Shown in pieces: positions 52,333 to 62,880 of a stretch of 64,000 nucleotides of DNA (the stretch's first letter is position 1; the number at the start of each line of letters is the position of its first letter). A program made the position numbers and the translations under genes. The notes below the pieces were generated by a model, which was not told the origin of the DNA, made no database searches, and saw only the letters and a list, made by a program, of their open reading frames with translations. Source of the DNA: Aricia agestis (Eukaryota; Arthropoda; Insecta; Lepidoptera; Lycaenidae); NCBI RefSeq assembly GCF_905147365.1, contig NC_056420.1:12968001-13032000 (forward strand). Direction: 5' to 3'.

Positions 52333-52668
52333 TTAAAAGATAAAACCGACTTTAAAATTGAACGTAATAACTCCCTATCTCAAAAACTACTGAACCGATT
52401 TTGATGAAACTTGCAGTATTCCCGAAGTTGAACAATAGGTACCTAGTATACAAATGTTTTTATAATCACTTCAATCGGACTTGTAGTTCCGGAGATATAC
52501 GAACGCAAACATAAAAACATACATAAATACATACTTTCACTTTTGAAATTTGGCACATTTGTTCAGACGCTGATATAGACTAACATATACGAAAATTGGG
52601 CAGTTTGGAAAAATTACATACATACGGGTCGAATTGATAACCTCCTTTTTTGAAGTTAAAAAAACGTT
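52333..52668 (+). mobile_element. Rep-Q, near full length
   Basis: AAAAGATAAAACCGACTTT to CCTCCTTTTTTGAAGTT. All internal blocks are present in order (GGACTTGTAGTTCCGGAG, GTTCAGACGCTGATATAG). Confidence 0.75.
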
Positions 52669-52735
52669 TTTATGATACCAACATCACATTGCAAATTAAC
52701 GAACGGTGACATTAACTTATCTCTGATGACTGTAA

Positions 52736-53006
52736 GGGCTGATCTACACCGGAATGGCAGTGCAGCGGCGAGCAGTTTCAGTGTCATATGATTTTAAACT
52801 TTATCTTCATTATTGTAATACATAGTATCGCTTGAGAAATCTACTGCCGCCCGTGGACGCTCGTGGCCGCTCGTAGCCTCTGGCGGCTGCCGGCGGCGGC
52901 GATTTCTCAAGCGATACTATGTATCACAATAATGAAGATAAAGTTTAAAATCATATGACACCGAAACTGCTCGCCTCGCCTCTGCCATTCCGGTGTGTTT
53001 TGAGCC
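52736..53006. mobile_element. Inverted-repeat MITE, TAA TSD, ~100-bp arms
   Basis: GGGCTGATCTACACCGGAATG / CATTCCGGTGTGTTTTGAGCC, with a long exact inner pair (TTTAAACTTTATCTTCATTA and complement). TAA at 52733-52735 and 53007-53009. Centre GC-rich (GCGGCTGCCGGCGGCGG). Harbinger-like by TSD. Confidence 0.8.
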
Positions 53007-53013
53007 TAACTCA

Positions 53014-53395
53014 TCCACATTAATGTTATAAATGCGAAAGTGTGTTTTTCTGTCTATCAGTTACCTCTTCACGCTCAAACTCCTGAACCGATTTTGCTGA
53101 AAGGTATGGAGATACTTTGAGTCTCGGGAAAGGACATAGGATTTTTTTAAAATGAAATAAGGGGGCAAACGAGCCGAACGAAACGAAACGAACGAACGAG
53201 AGCGATTGGGCCTCCGGTAAACTCACTCACTCGGCGAAACACAGCGCAAGTGCTATTTCACGCCGGTTTTCTGTGAGAGCGTGGTATTTCTCCGGTCGAG
53301 CCGGCCCATTCGTGCCGTAGCATGGCTCTCCCACGTCTGGGATACTTTTGGTCCCGGAAAATTTACAAGTCCCACGAGTTGCGGGCGTGATCTAG
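53014..53395 (+). mobile_element. HelA with a nested SINE-1
   Basis: TCCACATTAATGTTATAAATG to GGGAAAGGACATAGGA, then SINE-1, then GATACTTTTGGTCCCGG to GAGTTGCGGGCGTGATCTAG. Both Helitron ends are present, so the nested order is certain. Confidence 0.85.
53142..53335 (-). mobile_element. SINE-1 nested in HelA
   Basis: T run and GAAATAAGGGGGCAAACG at the left, GGCTCTCCCACG at the right. The C-rich tract is replaced by GAACGAAACGAAACGAACG units. GGAT before and GGGAT after may be the TSD. Confidence 0.8.
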
Positions 53396-53747
53396 TTATT
53401 TATATTACATTTTGTGAATCACAAATCGCAACCATTCATATTTGGTTGTAATTAAGTGGAAACACGTTAATATTATATTTTATTTCGTCAATTTGACGAA
53501 CAATTGATAATTGAATACTTATTAAACGGTAATTACATGAAGCGCTGTTCATTTCAATTTGTTTGTTTTCCAAATGGATTATTTTTGTTGCGGCAGGCTG
53601 AATTGGGCTTTAATTACAAATGTGTTTTTATTTAAGCAATAACCTTATCTAATATTTATAATTCAGCTTCGTTTCTTCTTCGATTCCCTTTGTTTCCTAT
53701 CAAATATAAAAATATACATATTAGCATATTTTTTTAATTTGATAGAA

Positions 53748-53786
53748 AAACAGACACGTTCGCATTTACAATATTAGTATGGATAT
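53748..53786 (-). mobile_element. HelA head fragment
   Basis: ACAGACACGTTCGCATTTAC, AATATTAGTATGGAT. Confidence 0.6.
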
Positions 53787-53809
53787 GGTATGGATATATA
53801 TTATATGCA

Positions 53810-54084
53810 TATTTTTGTTACACACTGTAGTGTGTAACAAAAATAAGTGATAATACTTTAGGGTGTGTACGTGTTCCTTGTAGAGAGTTCACTGTGAAAG
53901 TGGCAGCGCTGAAAGACGAAAAAAAAATTTCACTTTTGTACGGGCAAGGGCCCGAGCGTCACGAGTTTCCCCATACAAAAGTGAAAAAAAATGTTGGTCT
54001 TTCAGCGCTGCTACTTTCACAGTGAACTCTGTACAAGGAACACGTACACCCTAAAGTATTATCACTTATTTTTGTTACACCCTG
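53810..54084. mobile_element. TA-MITE with a partial neighbour end
   Basis: TTTTTGTTACACACTGTA (53811-53829) is a right terminus; GTGTGTAACAAAAATAAG starts at once as a left terminus. The full body follows to GTTACACCCTG with TA at 54085-54086. So one end of a second copy is fused head-to-tail with a complete one. Confidence 0.75.
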
Positions 54085-54086
54085 TA

Positions 54087-54220
54087 TACTAATATTCTAA
54101 ATGCGAAAGTGTGTTTGTCTATCTATCTGTTACCTCTTCAAGACCAAATCGCTGAACTGATTTTCCTGTTTGGTGTATAAATACTTTGAGTTCAGAGAAA
54201 GGAAATATGATACAGGAAAC
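54087..54220 (+). mobile_element. HelA, 5' part
   Basis: ACTAATATTCTAAATGCGAAAG, ACCTCTTCAAGACCAAATCG. It begins one base after the TA-MITE's TSD and fades at GATACAGG. Confidence 0.65.
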
Positions 54221-54655
54221 AACATGTCACATGACCCATGACAATGTCACCCAAGAGCCACAAGATTCTTGTAAGAATATAATAATTATCTGAACCAATT
54301 AACTTGAAACAGAAGCGTCTATCTATTGTGATATAAATAAAATATTTCCTATCTTAAAAATAATCATGCTAATATTATAAATGCGAAAATGTATATGTTT
54401 GTTATCAGTGATATTCTATGTTACTAACGAAACTAGATCGGCAGTTTACGGCAGCAACGCGTTGTCACTTCGAAGATGCCTGCAGGCATATCTGCCACAT
54501 AATGACATAATAACTATATGACTTGACATTGTCTTTTGAACTATCAAGTGGCTACGCATTTCTGAGAATCATTTGTATAGACGTTGCTACTCTAGTATTT
54601 TAGAAACTCATTGTTTTTTATATCTTCACGTCAAAACGGTTGGAACGATTTAGAT

Positions 54656-55049
54656 CATAAAGTTAATATACCTAGCGGAATAGAGAAACAAAGGCATGAG
54701 CAAGAGAGATGTCACTATCAGCAACACTGCGTGGTAAAAAGAGACGTGTGATACATGACAGTAGGTGACCGGTGGTAGGCCCCAGTAGCATCAACGTCGG
54801 AAAGTGTTTGAAAAAACCTATTTTGAATAAAAACTTTTGACTTTGACTGACTTTGACAGCAGCACTCTTTTTTTGACGTTCCGTCGGCACGTGCCGCACG
54901 TTGACAATTTAATCTCATAGAATTCATGTTCAATCATGCTTGTGTAAGTGTATACGTACACATATTTTTACACACAGATGAAACCAATTTCGGTTACGTC
55001 TGACAGCTCGAGATTGTTGCTCTATTCCGCTAGGTATATTAACTTTATG
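54656..55049. mobile_element. P8-MITE copy 2 (8-bp TSD ATTTAGAT)
   Basis: CATAAAGTTAATATACC / GGTATATTAACTTTATG ends and ATTTAGAT at 54648-54655 and 55050-55057. Contains the same interior as copy 1 plus a LINE tail (54786-54857) and a local extra segment (54904-54935), making it 394 bp against 271. Confidence 0.85.
54786..54857 (+). mobile_element. LINE tail nested in the P8-MITE
   Basis: AACGTCGGAAAGTGTTTG, TTTTGAATAAAAACTTTTGA, then GACTTTGACTGACTTTGAC. Related to 29661-29743. Confidence 0.6.
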
Positions 55050-55160
55050 ATTTAGATAAAATTTGGTATGAAGTTAGTTGATACCCTGCATTATCATAAA
55101 GTTTCCTTTTTACTGCGGAAAAGTATCACAATTTATTTTCCCTAATAAACCGCGGGTCGA

Positions 55161-56320
55161 AGTCAATTCCTACCACCTACAATCTCATCCGGCATAATCT
55201 CACTTAATCCCTGGAGTAGCTGCCATTTCCAATATAAAATAAATCTGCTAGCAATATCTAATGCAGCAGGTAAAACTACATCCGAGGAAATCTTGTCTAT
55301 TAATCTCCCCGCAAACCTCTAATCTATTCCGGACTTTCTGATATATTTCGCGCTGGAGACTGTAATTTGACACCTGAGCGGCTCTCGTAGCAAAACTAGG
55401 TAAATGACGATATTTCAAAATATTTTTTATACTAATAATTGTTATAGTTTGCAATGTTTTATGGTCTTAAAAATAAGGATCAATTCACAAACTAGACTTT
55501 ATTTACTACACAAGACACGGGTGATTAAATTAAAAGTTTGATTGTTGATTTAAAAATGCACCACGTTGCATAGCTACGCGTCTTTATAATTTTAATCCGA
55601 TGTTAATCAATCTACAACAATATAATTATGCAAAACAATTCGCTAGAAATTACTCAAGTCGTTAACTGTATCCATCAAGCTGTGACATCGCGAATGTGCC
55701 ACAAAGTGTTACCCTTCAAAGGGATTCCCCGACAACTCCCAAACGTAATCTGAGTGCACTCGAATCTTTGATAACATATTAGCTGTAATTCTTTTTAAAA
55801 TGAAAACTTTAGTAGTTTTGTCAGGATAATCAGCATATTTGACCTGATTGCTTTATGAAAGTTCTTAAGACGGAAAAGTAAACAGTCAGCGCGGCGTAGG
55901 AGAGAAAAAAATATTTCTATTTTTAATTACTTACTCTAATATTTCGTTTTACTTATTAATTTTTTGCCATTCAACCATTGAGTCAAAGATGTCGTTGTAT
56001 AAATCCTGACTTGCTACACTTTTCCCTAGTACCGGCCAGAACTGGATCAACCGCTGGACCGCGTCAAATTACCTCGTTAATTTTGTATCGCATCATTGAA
56101 TCTTTTTGTACATTTTAATTATTATCCATTATTTGATCATTGACAACTATTATTTGCTTCATTACTTGTGAATGTGTTGTATTGTGTTGTGTAAAAATCA
56201 TGTGTTTATTCCTGATTAATTTTTTATTCGCCTTTTAAAAATATAAAAACTAGAAAAACTTATAGTTTGATATTGTGACAATGAAAATGGAATGATAATA
56301 ATTAGCTATTTCCAACATCC
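55161..56320. other. No recognised feature
   Basis: A+T-rich; minus frame 55248-55454 shows no motif. Confidence 0.35.
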
Positions 56321-56325
56321 ATACT

Positions 56326-56527
56326 TCCATACTAATATTATAAATGCGAAAGTGTGTCTGTCTGTTACCTCTTCACGCCCAAACCGCTGGACCGATTTTG
56401 CTGAAATTAGGCATGGAGATACTTTGAGTCCCGGGAAAGGACATAGGATACTTATTATCCCGGAAAAAAGTACGGTTCCGGCGCGATAAACGAGTTTTGA
56501 TGCAACGGAGTTGCGGGCGTCATCTAG
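56326..56527 (+). mobile_element. HelA, full length
   Basis: TCCATACTAATATTATAAAT to GCAACGGAGTTGC hairpin and GGGCGTCATCTAG before T. 202 bp; few changes from 13114-13323. Confidence 0.85.
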
Positions 56528-57510
56528 TTATCTATAAAATGTAGCAGTGGACTGGGGTCCTTTCCACTCCTTCCAATTAACCTCGTATAACTCTTACAGT
56601 TTTAAGACTAGAGGCTATTTACTATGCTTTCTAGGCTTGAGGGAAATTGGTAACCCGAGACATGCTAGTACTTATTATTATTGGTCAAAAACGAAAACAA
56701 GAATATGAACTTGTTATTGCAAGGTTTTCTTTAGAATTTAGAATTCTATGCAACTTTACAATGCAATATTCTATTTTATTGGAAATTGGAATGTAGGAGA
56801 TATTCGTCATATCTCGAAAAGTCTCTGGACGCTGTCCGAATCTCATGACATTTGTTCGATTTGTTTCTACTAGAACAAACATTTTGATTTATTAACATAA
56901 GAACAAAGCTTTCGTCTGAATAAATTCTTAAATTATGTAAAATTAAGCAGACAGAATAGATAAAGAAATTTAGTTATTTAAAACTTGAATATTTTTCACC
57001 GAGTATAAGTAAAATAATATCAACTATTACAGTAGTTTGAAACAAAAAAAATCAACTGTCTCATATTATCAAATTAGAACACTCAACTAGCCCTATCGCT
57101 GGTTTAAAGTATACTACTAGTTAACTTGTTATGTTGTTGTCTAAAATATTCCTGGCTTTAAACTTCAATTTAATAATGATCAAAATTCCAAACTAAATAT
57201 TAACTATACAGACTTTACAAAGACTGCATTCATTTGAACTTCCTAGTTATGCAATTAAGGAACAACTGTCAGGCTTTAGATAAAAAACGTCGCATCAGAC
57301 AATATCAAAGGAGATTAAATTGTACCCTAAGTGGGACAAAACTGGACGATGTTTAACAAGATTATGCCCGCCTCGAGATCCCTGACATATTTCTCGAGTG
57401 AATTTCTAAACATCGTTCAGTAATGAATGGAAACGACTGTCGTTTATAATGTTTGATATTATGTTTGAAATGTCGAAAATAGCCCTTTACAATGTAGAAG
57501 TTGAACCGTA
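56528..57510. other. No recognised feature
   Basis: A+T-rich; no repeats or motifs noted. Confidence 0.35.
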
Positions 57511-57514
57511 TTAA

Positions 57515-57697
57515 GGTTCACTCGGCGTAACTGGGCGGTAGCGGTCATTGACTCCCTGTCAAAAACTTGTCATTTTCTATATAAACCGCGATTGACAATA
57601 AGGTGTCAGATGTTGTCAATCGCGACTTTGTATAGAAAATGACAAGTTTTTGACAGGGAGTCAATGACCGCTACCGCCCAGTTACGCCGAGTGAACC
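57515..57697. mobile_element. Near-perfect foldback MITE with TTAA TSD
   Basis: GGTTCACTCGGCGTAACTGG and its complement at the right; arms of about 80 bp without visible mismatch up to TTTTCTATA, then a small loop. TTAA at 57511-57514 and 57698-57701. piggyBac-like or Harbinger-like. Confidence 0.8.
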
Positions 57698-57784
57698 TTA
57701 ACTACGCTTTAAGCTAAACTTGTCATGTCTTATGTCTATCTCATCATTCAGTATTACGTAACACGTAAAAACTATAATAAAATA

Positions 57785-57996
57785 CTAGATGATGCTTTTA
57801 TATATTTTTATATACTTTGAGAGTCCCGGGAATGGACATAGGATACTTCCTATGTCCTTTCCCGGGACTCAAAGTATCTCCATGGCTTTCAGCAAAATCG
57901 GTTCAGCGGTTTTGGCGTGAAGAGGTAACAGACGGACAGACATACAGACGGACAGACAGACAGACACACTTTCGCATTTATAATATTAGTATGGAT
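57785..57996 (-). mobile_element. HelA with an internal inverted segment
   Basis: CTAGATGATGC marks the 3' end (minus strand). Then TATACTTTGAGAGTCCCGGG, ACATAGGATACTT reads in plus orientation, and TCCTATGTCCTTTCCCGGG onward in minus orientation down to AATATTAGTATGGAT. So 57817-57848 is an inverted copy of the adjoining block. Confidence 0.65.
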
Positions 57997-58151
57997 ATGG
58001 ATATGGAGGATATGGATTATGTGTAGCCAAATGTAGCCAGCCAGATGATAAATTAAGTTACAAGGCTTATTAAAATGAAAAGAGAAAAAGTAATTATCCT
58101 TATTCCTTATGTTATAAAATGTAAGTTGTGGAAAACATTTGCGTGGAAGAC

Positions 58152-58427
58152 ATTTTGACGACCTCTGTGGCTCAGTGCTTGAGCGCGTGGTCAGCGCCGC
58201 GCCGGGGGTCGCGGATTCGAATCCCGCCGACAGCACAAAAAGTTTTCAATGTTCCTGGGTCATGGATGTGTATTAAATACAATGTATCACTTAATAAAAA
58301 TCTTGAATATATGTATAGTATAAAAGTATTAAATATATTTCCGTTATATGGTACCCGTAACACAAGTCCTTCAGGTACTTAGCACGGGGCCAGACTGACA
58401 TGGTGTGAAGCGTCCATAGATATAAAA
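58152..58427 (+). mobile_element. SINE-T2, uninterrupted tRNA-derived SINE
   Basis: ACGACCTCTGTGGCTCAG (A box), GCGGATTCGAATCCCGCCG (B box), then the 3' body with AATATATTTCCGTTATATGG intact and GGGCCAGACTGACATGG near the end. It gives the empty-site reference for the Penelope-like insertion at 22090. Confidence 0.8.
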
Positions 58428-58690
58428 AAAGTCTTTAATTATCAAAATTTCATAAGGTCTCTTGACTTTTGGTCATATCCAGTGCATATAATATCATTAT
58501 TTGAGTCATAACTTAGTGTCGTCGTAGAACAGAGCGTGTCGCAAGTCGTTCCGATATCGGAGACGGTTTCCGACCACACAGACGTTCGAGTTTAATCGCG
58601 TTGCTGTTAAGATAGTTTCGTCAAACCAGTATTGATTGAGAAAGACAAAGTAGTGCAATATAATAATAACCAGCGGCTTAGCTGGGGTAT
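58428..58690. other. No recognised feature
   Basis: GC-moderate patch at 58515-58600; no gene seen. Confidence 0.3.
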
Positions 58691-58693
58691 TAA

Positions 58694-58894
58694 TCCATAC
58701 TAATATTATAAATTCGAAAGTGTGTTTGTCTGTCTGTTACCTCTTCACGCTCAAACCGCTGAACCGATTTTGCTGAAATTTGGCATGAAGAGACTTTGAG
58801 CCCCGGGAAAGGACAAAGGATACTTTTTATCCCGGAAAAATGTACGGTTCCCGCGCGATTACCGAATTTTGGCGGAGTTGCGGGCACCATCTAG
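58694..58894 (+). mobile_element. HelA, full length with 3' deletion
   Basis: TCCATACTAATATTATAAATT to GGCGGAGTTGCGGGCACCATCTAG; GCGCAAC of the hairpin's 5' arm is lost. Confidence 0.8.
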
Positions 58895-59039
58895 TAAAAT
58901 ATAACTCAGGCAGTAGCAGCTTTACTGTTTTGTTCTTATCCGTTTTTAAATTTATTTACTATGAAAATAATAGTTTAATAAGACAAATAAAACTTTAACA
59001 ATAATGTGTATCGTTCGTTTATTAATAAAAAAAATAATA

Positions 59040-59735
59040 GAGCCTCTATGCACATTCATATAGCCTCTACGCTTGTTCGTAGAGCCGCTACGCTCGTTCG
59101 TAGAGCCACTACGCTCATTCGTAGAGCCGCTACGCTCGTTGGTAGAGCCTCTACGCTCGTTCATAGAGCCTCTACGCTCGTTCGTATAGCCTCTACGCTC
59201 GTTCGTAGAGCCTCTACGCTCGTTCGTAGAGCCACTACGCTCTTTCGTAGAGCCTCTACGCTCGTTCGTAAAGCCTCTAAGCCCGTTCGTAGAGCCACAA
59301 CACTCTTTCGTAGAGCCTCTACGCGCGTTCTTAGAGCCTCTACGCGCGTTCCTAGAGCCACTCCGCTCGTTCGTAGAGCCTCTACGCGCATTCGTAGAGC
59401 CTCTACGCGCGTTCGTAGAGCCTCTACGCTCGTTCGTATAGCCTCTACGCTCGTTCATAGAGCCTCTACGCTCGTTCATAGAGCCTCTACGCTCGTTCGT
59501 AGAGCCTCTACGCTCGTTCGTAGAGCCTCTACGCTCGTTCGTAGAGCCTCTACGCTCGTTCGTAGAGCCTCTACGCTCATTCGTAGAGCCACTACGCTCG
59601 TTCGTAGAGCCTCTACGCCCGTTCGTAGAGCCACTACGCTCTTTCGTAGAGCCTCTACGCGCATTCGTAGAGCCTCTACGCTCGTTCGTAGAGCATCTAC
59701 GCTCGTTCGTAGAGCCTCTACGCTCGCTTGCGATA
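59040..59735. repeat. 21-bp minisatellite, about 33 units
   Basis: Unit CGTAGAGCCTCTACGCTCGTT. Each unit holds the palindrome GTAGAG-C-CTCTAC. Variants change CTCG to CGCG, CTCT or CCCG and CTC to CCG or CAC, and the central block 59461-59580 is the most uniform. Period 21 is a multiple of 3, so several frames on both strands stay open (up to 252 codons); these are by-products and I do not annotate them as genes. Confidence 0.95.
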
Positions 59736-59848
59736 GTGGTCTTAAAATCATGAATTTGCTCTAATTAATAATGGTAAATGTCTAACCCAGTAATAAATAC
59801 ATGTCAAAAGTTATTTATACTCTGTTTAATACGTGTCACCTGTATTCA

Positions 59849-60050
59849 CTAAATGATGCCCGAAACTCCATTGTGCTGAAATTCGTTTATCGCGCGCGAC
59901 CTATACATTTTTCTGAATAAAATATATCCTATGTGTTTTCCAGGGACTCAAAGTATCTCCATACCAAATTTCAGCAAAATCGGTTCAGCGGTTTGGGTGT
60001 GAAGACGTCACAGACAGAGAGACACACTTTCGCATTTATTACATGTATGG
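59849..60050 (-). mobile_element. HelA, 3' terminus mutated
   Basis: CTAAATGATGCCCGAAACTC (CTAA for CTAG), hairpin damaged, body GGGACTCAAAGTATCTCC, head CGCATTTATTACATGTATGG. Confidence 0.75.
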
Positions 60051-60267
60051 AAGTTTTAGTATTAGTATAGAAGTATGGATTACAAAATCCATATAATATA
60101 ATACAAGGGGCTATTTCTAGAAACCTACTCAGATTACCTCTTAACGGAACTATTGAAATTTGTATACAAATCGTATCTGAAGCCCTCTTGTTGGTTGAGG
60201 ACAGTTGCGGTCACTAAATACACTGACCGAATCTTGTTGACGGACTTGCTTAGGGTTTGTATTGTTT

Positions 60268-60333
60268 GCTTTACTGTGATCGTTATAATTACAGCAAATG
60301 CTGCTATAATTATTACGATCACAGTAAAGTGCT
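60268..60333. repeat. Inverted repeat, ~30-bp arms
   Basis: TTTACTGTGATCGTTATAATT and AATTATTACGATCACAGTAAA around GCAAATGCTGC. Overlapping frames on both strands are a consequence. Confidence 0.75.
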
Positions 60334-60408
60334 AAAAATACATACTGTGTGTATATTATTACTGTGTGTATATTATATTTTATCACTAGATGTTGCACAT
60401 GACATAGT

Positions 60409-60587
60409 GTCTAAACACACTATGCCGAATTTGAAGGCAGAAGTTCGGCTTGATTCCGCCTGCAATGTTTTTTTTTTCGATGACACACCATACCGAAATT
60501 CCATCGCGTTATATTGTATGCGTTTCACATTGCTGACGTAATCATGCGGAATTTCTGCCGCGGAACTTCAGCATAGTGTGTTTAGAC
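60409..60587. mobile_element. MITE with GTCTAAACACACTATGC ends
   Basis: GTCTAAACACACTATGCCG / GCATAGTGTGTTTAGAC; AGAAGTTCGGC-type and GAATTTCTGCCGCGG inside. Possible AGT on each side once the 36-bp element to its right is removed. Second end-fragment at 31427. Confidence 0.55.
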
Positions 60588-60623
60588 CATAAAGAATATA
60601 CCGCTAGGTATATTAACTTTATG
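60588..60623. mobile_element. P8-MITE copy 3, only 36 bp (8-bp TSD GTTTAGAC)
   Basis: CATAAAGAATATACC, GCTA, GGTATATTAACTTTATG: little more than two facing TIR ends. GTTTAGAC at 60580-60587 and again at 60624-60631. The left TIR lacks two bases compared with the other copies. Confidence 0.8.
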
Positions 60624-60631
60624 GTTTAGAC

Positions 60632-61127
60632 AGTTACTTATTTGTCAACGGAAAACTGTCGTGATATGATAATAATTTTTAGCCCAAGAGCCATCGGCAG
60701 CCAGAGTTTCGCCATTTTATAAAAGCTGCAAGTTTTCCTGTATATTGTGACTCCTATTATAGAGGTAAGAATTACCAGCTACTATAGAGTTTCGGTTGTG
60801 ATTAGGAGGTATCCAGTTCCTACCTAACCTTCGATAAAGTTTAAAGCTTAATTTTTTACCTTACTTTATTTCGGAGTAAGATGTGATATAATAAGTCCGG
60901 TTGTCGCTGGCTGTAACTCTTTATCTTTTAACCTTTTTCGTGTTAATTTAGAGGTAATAAATAGTACATACGTACGTATAAGTAGACACATATTTTCCCA
61001 ACGTCGGGAAGTTTTCATACTTGAAATGCCTGAACGCCTGAAGGTGTTATATTAGTCCCTTTATTACAATAAATTGTAATAAACTTAAATCGTACTGAAT
61101 TTATAACTGGATTCATAGCTAGATAAG
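60632..61127. other. No recognised feature
   Basis: A+T-rich. Confidence 0.35.
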
Positions 61128-61139
61128 TAATTATGGGCT

Positions 61140-61323
61140 AACATTTTAAACTTTCGCGTTGCATTATAATTAAACTTTTTAATCGGGACTTAACGCGACA
61201 TATTTAAGTAGTAATGCTACTACGAGTACATACTTTTTCTCGACGTTTCTAACGTACTAAAAGTATGTACTCGTAGTAGCATTACACCTTAAATAAGTCG
61301 CGTTAAGTCCCGATTAAAAAGTT
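61140..61323. mobile_element. Non-autonomous derivative of the Penelope-like element
   Basis: Left half (ACATTTTAAACTTTCGCG to TACTTTTTCTCGACGTTTC) equals 22090-22199. The right half (AAAGTATGTACTCGTAG to CCCGATTAAAAAGTTT) equals the inverted end at 23251-23319. About 15 bp joins them and no coding sequence remains. TAATTATGGGCT flanks both sides (61128-61139, 61324-61335), at least 8 bp of which is a true TSD. Confidence 0.85.
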
Positions 61324-61335
61324 TAATTATGGGCT

Positions 61336-62280
61336 GTTCATAATCTGCGTTCAGCCTGTATCTTAAGACCTAGGCTTATAACTAGGTCCATTTAGCAATA
61401 AGCATAATATCTTCATAATAAAATATAAATTATTAAGTCAGTAATATAAAATATTATATTGCCTTTTAATGAACATTAAGTTTAAAATTTTAAATAATAA
61501 TGGATAGAATTTTAAGTTGGAAATTATTTCTCAAGTATGTAACTTTTATACATAAAATATATTAAACTAAAATAGTGACACTTTTTCATAACTTTTACTG
61601 TATAGATCCAGACTGGATTGAACACGGAACGAAGATATATTATTGCCGAACTAAAATAGCTGAATAACGGCGCTGACCATTTTTGTTTGACTGTACAAAA
61701 ATAAACGAATATCAAATTATAGCTTGAGTTTATAGGACATAAACGGTTTTACCTCTATCTCTGCGATAACAGCTCTTGTGTCATCGGCAGAAAGGTCAAA
61801 TCACTCTGAACCAGAGATAGTGCTTACAATAGCGATCTAGGTCCTAAAACGTTTAACGAGTTGTCTCTTGTGACATGATACGTGATGTTTCATGAATGAC
61901 ATGACATCACGCACTTTTTGACAAGTTCATTCAAAGATCCTGAGACAGGATTTTAAAGCCTTCTTAAATGGTCTAATTATAATACAGTACACCGACGCTG
62001 TGAACTGCGAAACAGTGATAAAGCGAAAAATCTGCGAAACAGGAACAGAGCGAGATGCAATATAAGCCATTGTCGTGTGGCGGGTCACGGCTGAGACAGG
62101 AAATCGTGGACGAGGAAATAACTGTGGCCAAAATAAAAACACTGACAGCTGTTACGTGACTACGTCATGATGAATCTCATCAAAGCGCCAAATTAATGCT
62201 CACTTTAATAAGTTTTAATATTGAATTGAGAATAAAGAGGACGAAATATTTAAAAAAATATATATTTAATTGAGATTGTA
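61336..62280. other. No recognised feature
   Basis: CCTCTATCTCTGCGATAAC and CCAGAGATAGTGC (61752-61820) face each other, perhaps an eroded palindromic MITE. No gene. Confidence 0.3.
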
Positions 62281-62282
62281 TA

Positions 62283-62880
62283 GTACGGGAGCCCTAAAAC
62301 AATTTTTTTTTATTACTAACAAGCTAATTTTTTGTGAGTAGCTCTATTTTGATAAGACGAACAACATTTTTATCTGCAAAAAATCTCGAAAGTGGTAGCA
62401 AACAGAGATAAAAAGGATTTCATACTTTGACTTGATGGTCCTAAAATATGGATTATTCTATTTGTAGGACAATGTTACTCTTAAATTATATAACTATTAA
62501 CCTACCAATATACAAAAAAATTGCTGGTTAGGGTTCCGTTACTGGTTTACACGTATTAAGTAGATAAGTAGTAACTAAATTTTAACTTAATTTGTGAAGT
62601 GCCTGCCCGAAATGTGTCAAGTGACAAGCCCCGCCTGCCAACATAATAGAATAGTCAAATTTCTAATTTCCTTGTTTAGTACTTAACTAAATTTTAACTT
62701 GCTACTTGCTACTAAATTTTGTGTTGACATACAATAAATAACTTAAAATTAAGTTAAAATTTAGTTAACTACTTATCAACTACTGTGTAAAACAGCCCTT
62801 ATAGGGTTCTGTAATCAACAAAACTTAGTTGACTACTGTTACTTGTTAGTAATAAAAAAAATGTTCTAGGGCTCCCGTAC
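62283..62880. mobile_element. 598-bp MITE with TA TSD, containing another MITE
   Basis: GTACGGGAGCCCTAAAAC / GTTCTAGGGCTCCCGTAC, arms about 40 bp reaching ATTACTAACAAG / CTTGTTAGTAAT. TA at 62281-62282 and 62881-62882. A partial copy in the other orientation is at 49120-49465. Confidence 0.7.
62542..62798. mobile_element. Harbinger-like MITE nested in the 62283 element
   Basis: CTGGTTTACACG / CTGTGTAAAACAGCCC ends; GTAGTAACTAAATTTTAACTT and AAGTTAAAATTTAGTTAACTAC pair. TTA at 62539-62541 and 62799-62801. The left tip has lost GGG. Confidence 0.65.

Larger units (their letters stand above)
54365..55160 (+). mobile_element. Diverged Helitron-like element split by a P8-MITE
   Basis: ATGCTAATATTATAAATGCG head; TCTTCACGTCAAAACGG before and AAAATTTGGTATGAAG after the MITE; AATAAACCGCGGGTCG late. 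Boundaries are approximate. Confidence 0.5.

Noticed and set aside
58152..58236. Functional tRNA gene
   Set aside because: Same family as 21903, with a conserved non-tRNA body downstream; tRNA-derived SINE head.
59006..59764. 252-codon open frame on the plus strand and several on the minus strand
   Set aside because: They lie within the 21-bp minisatellite; a period divisible by three keeps frames open on both strands. No non-repetitive coding context.
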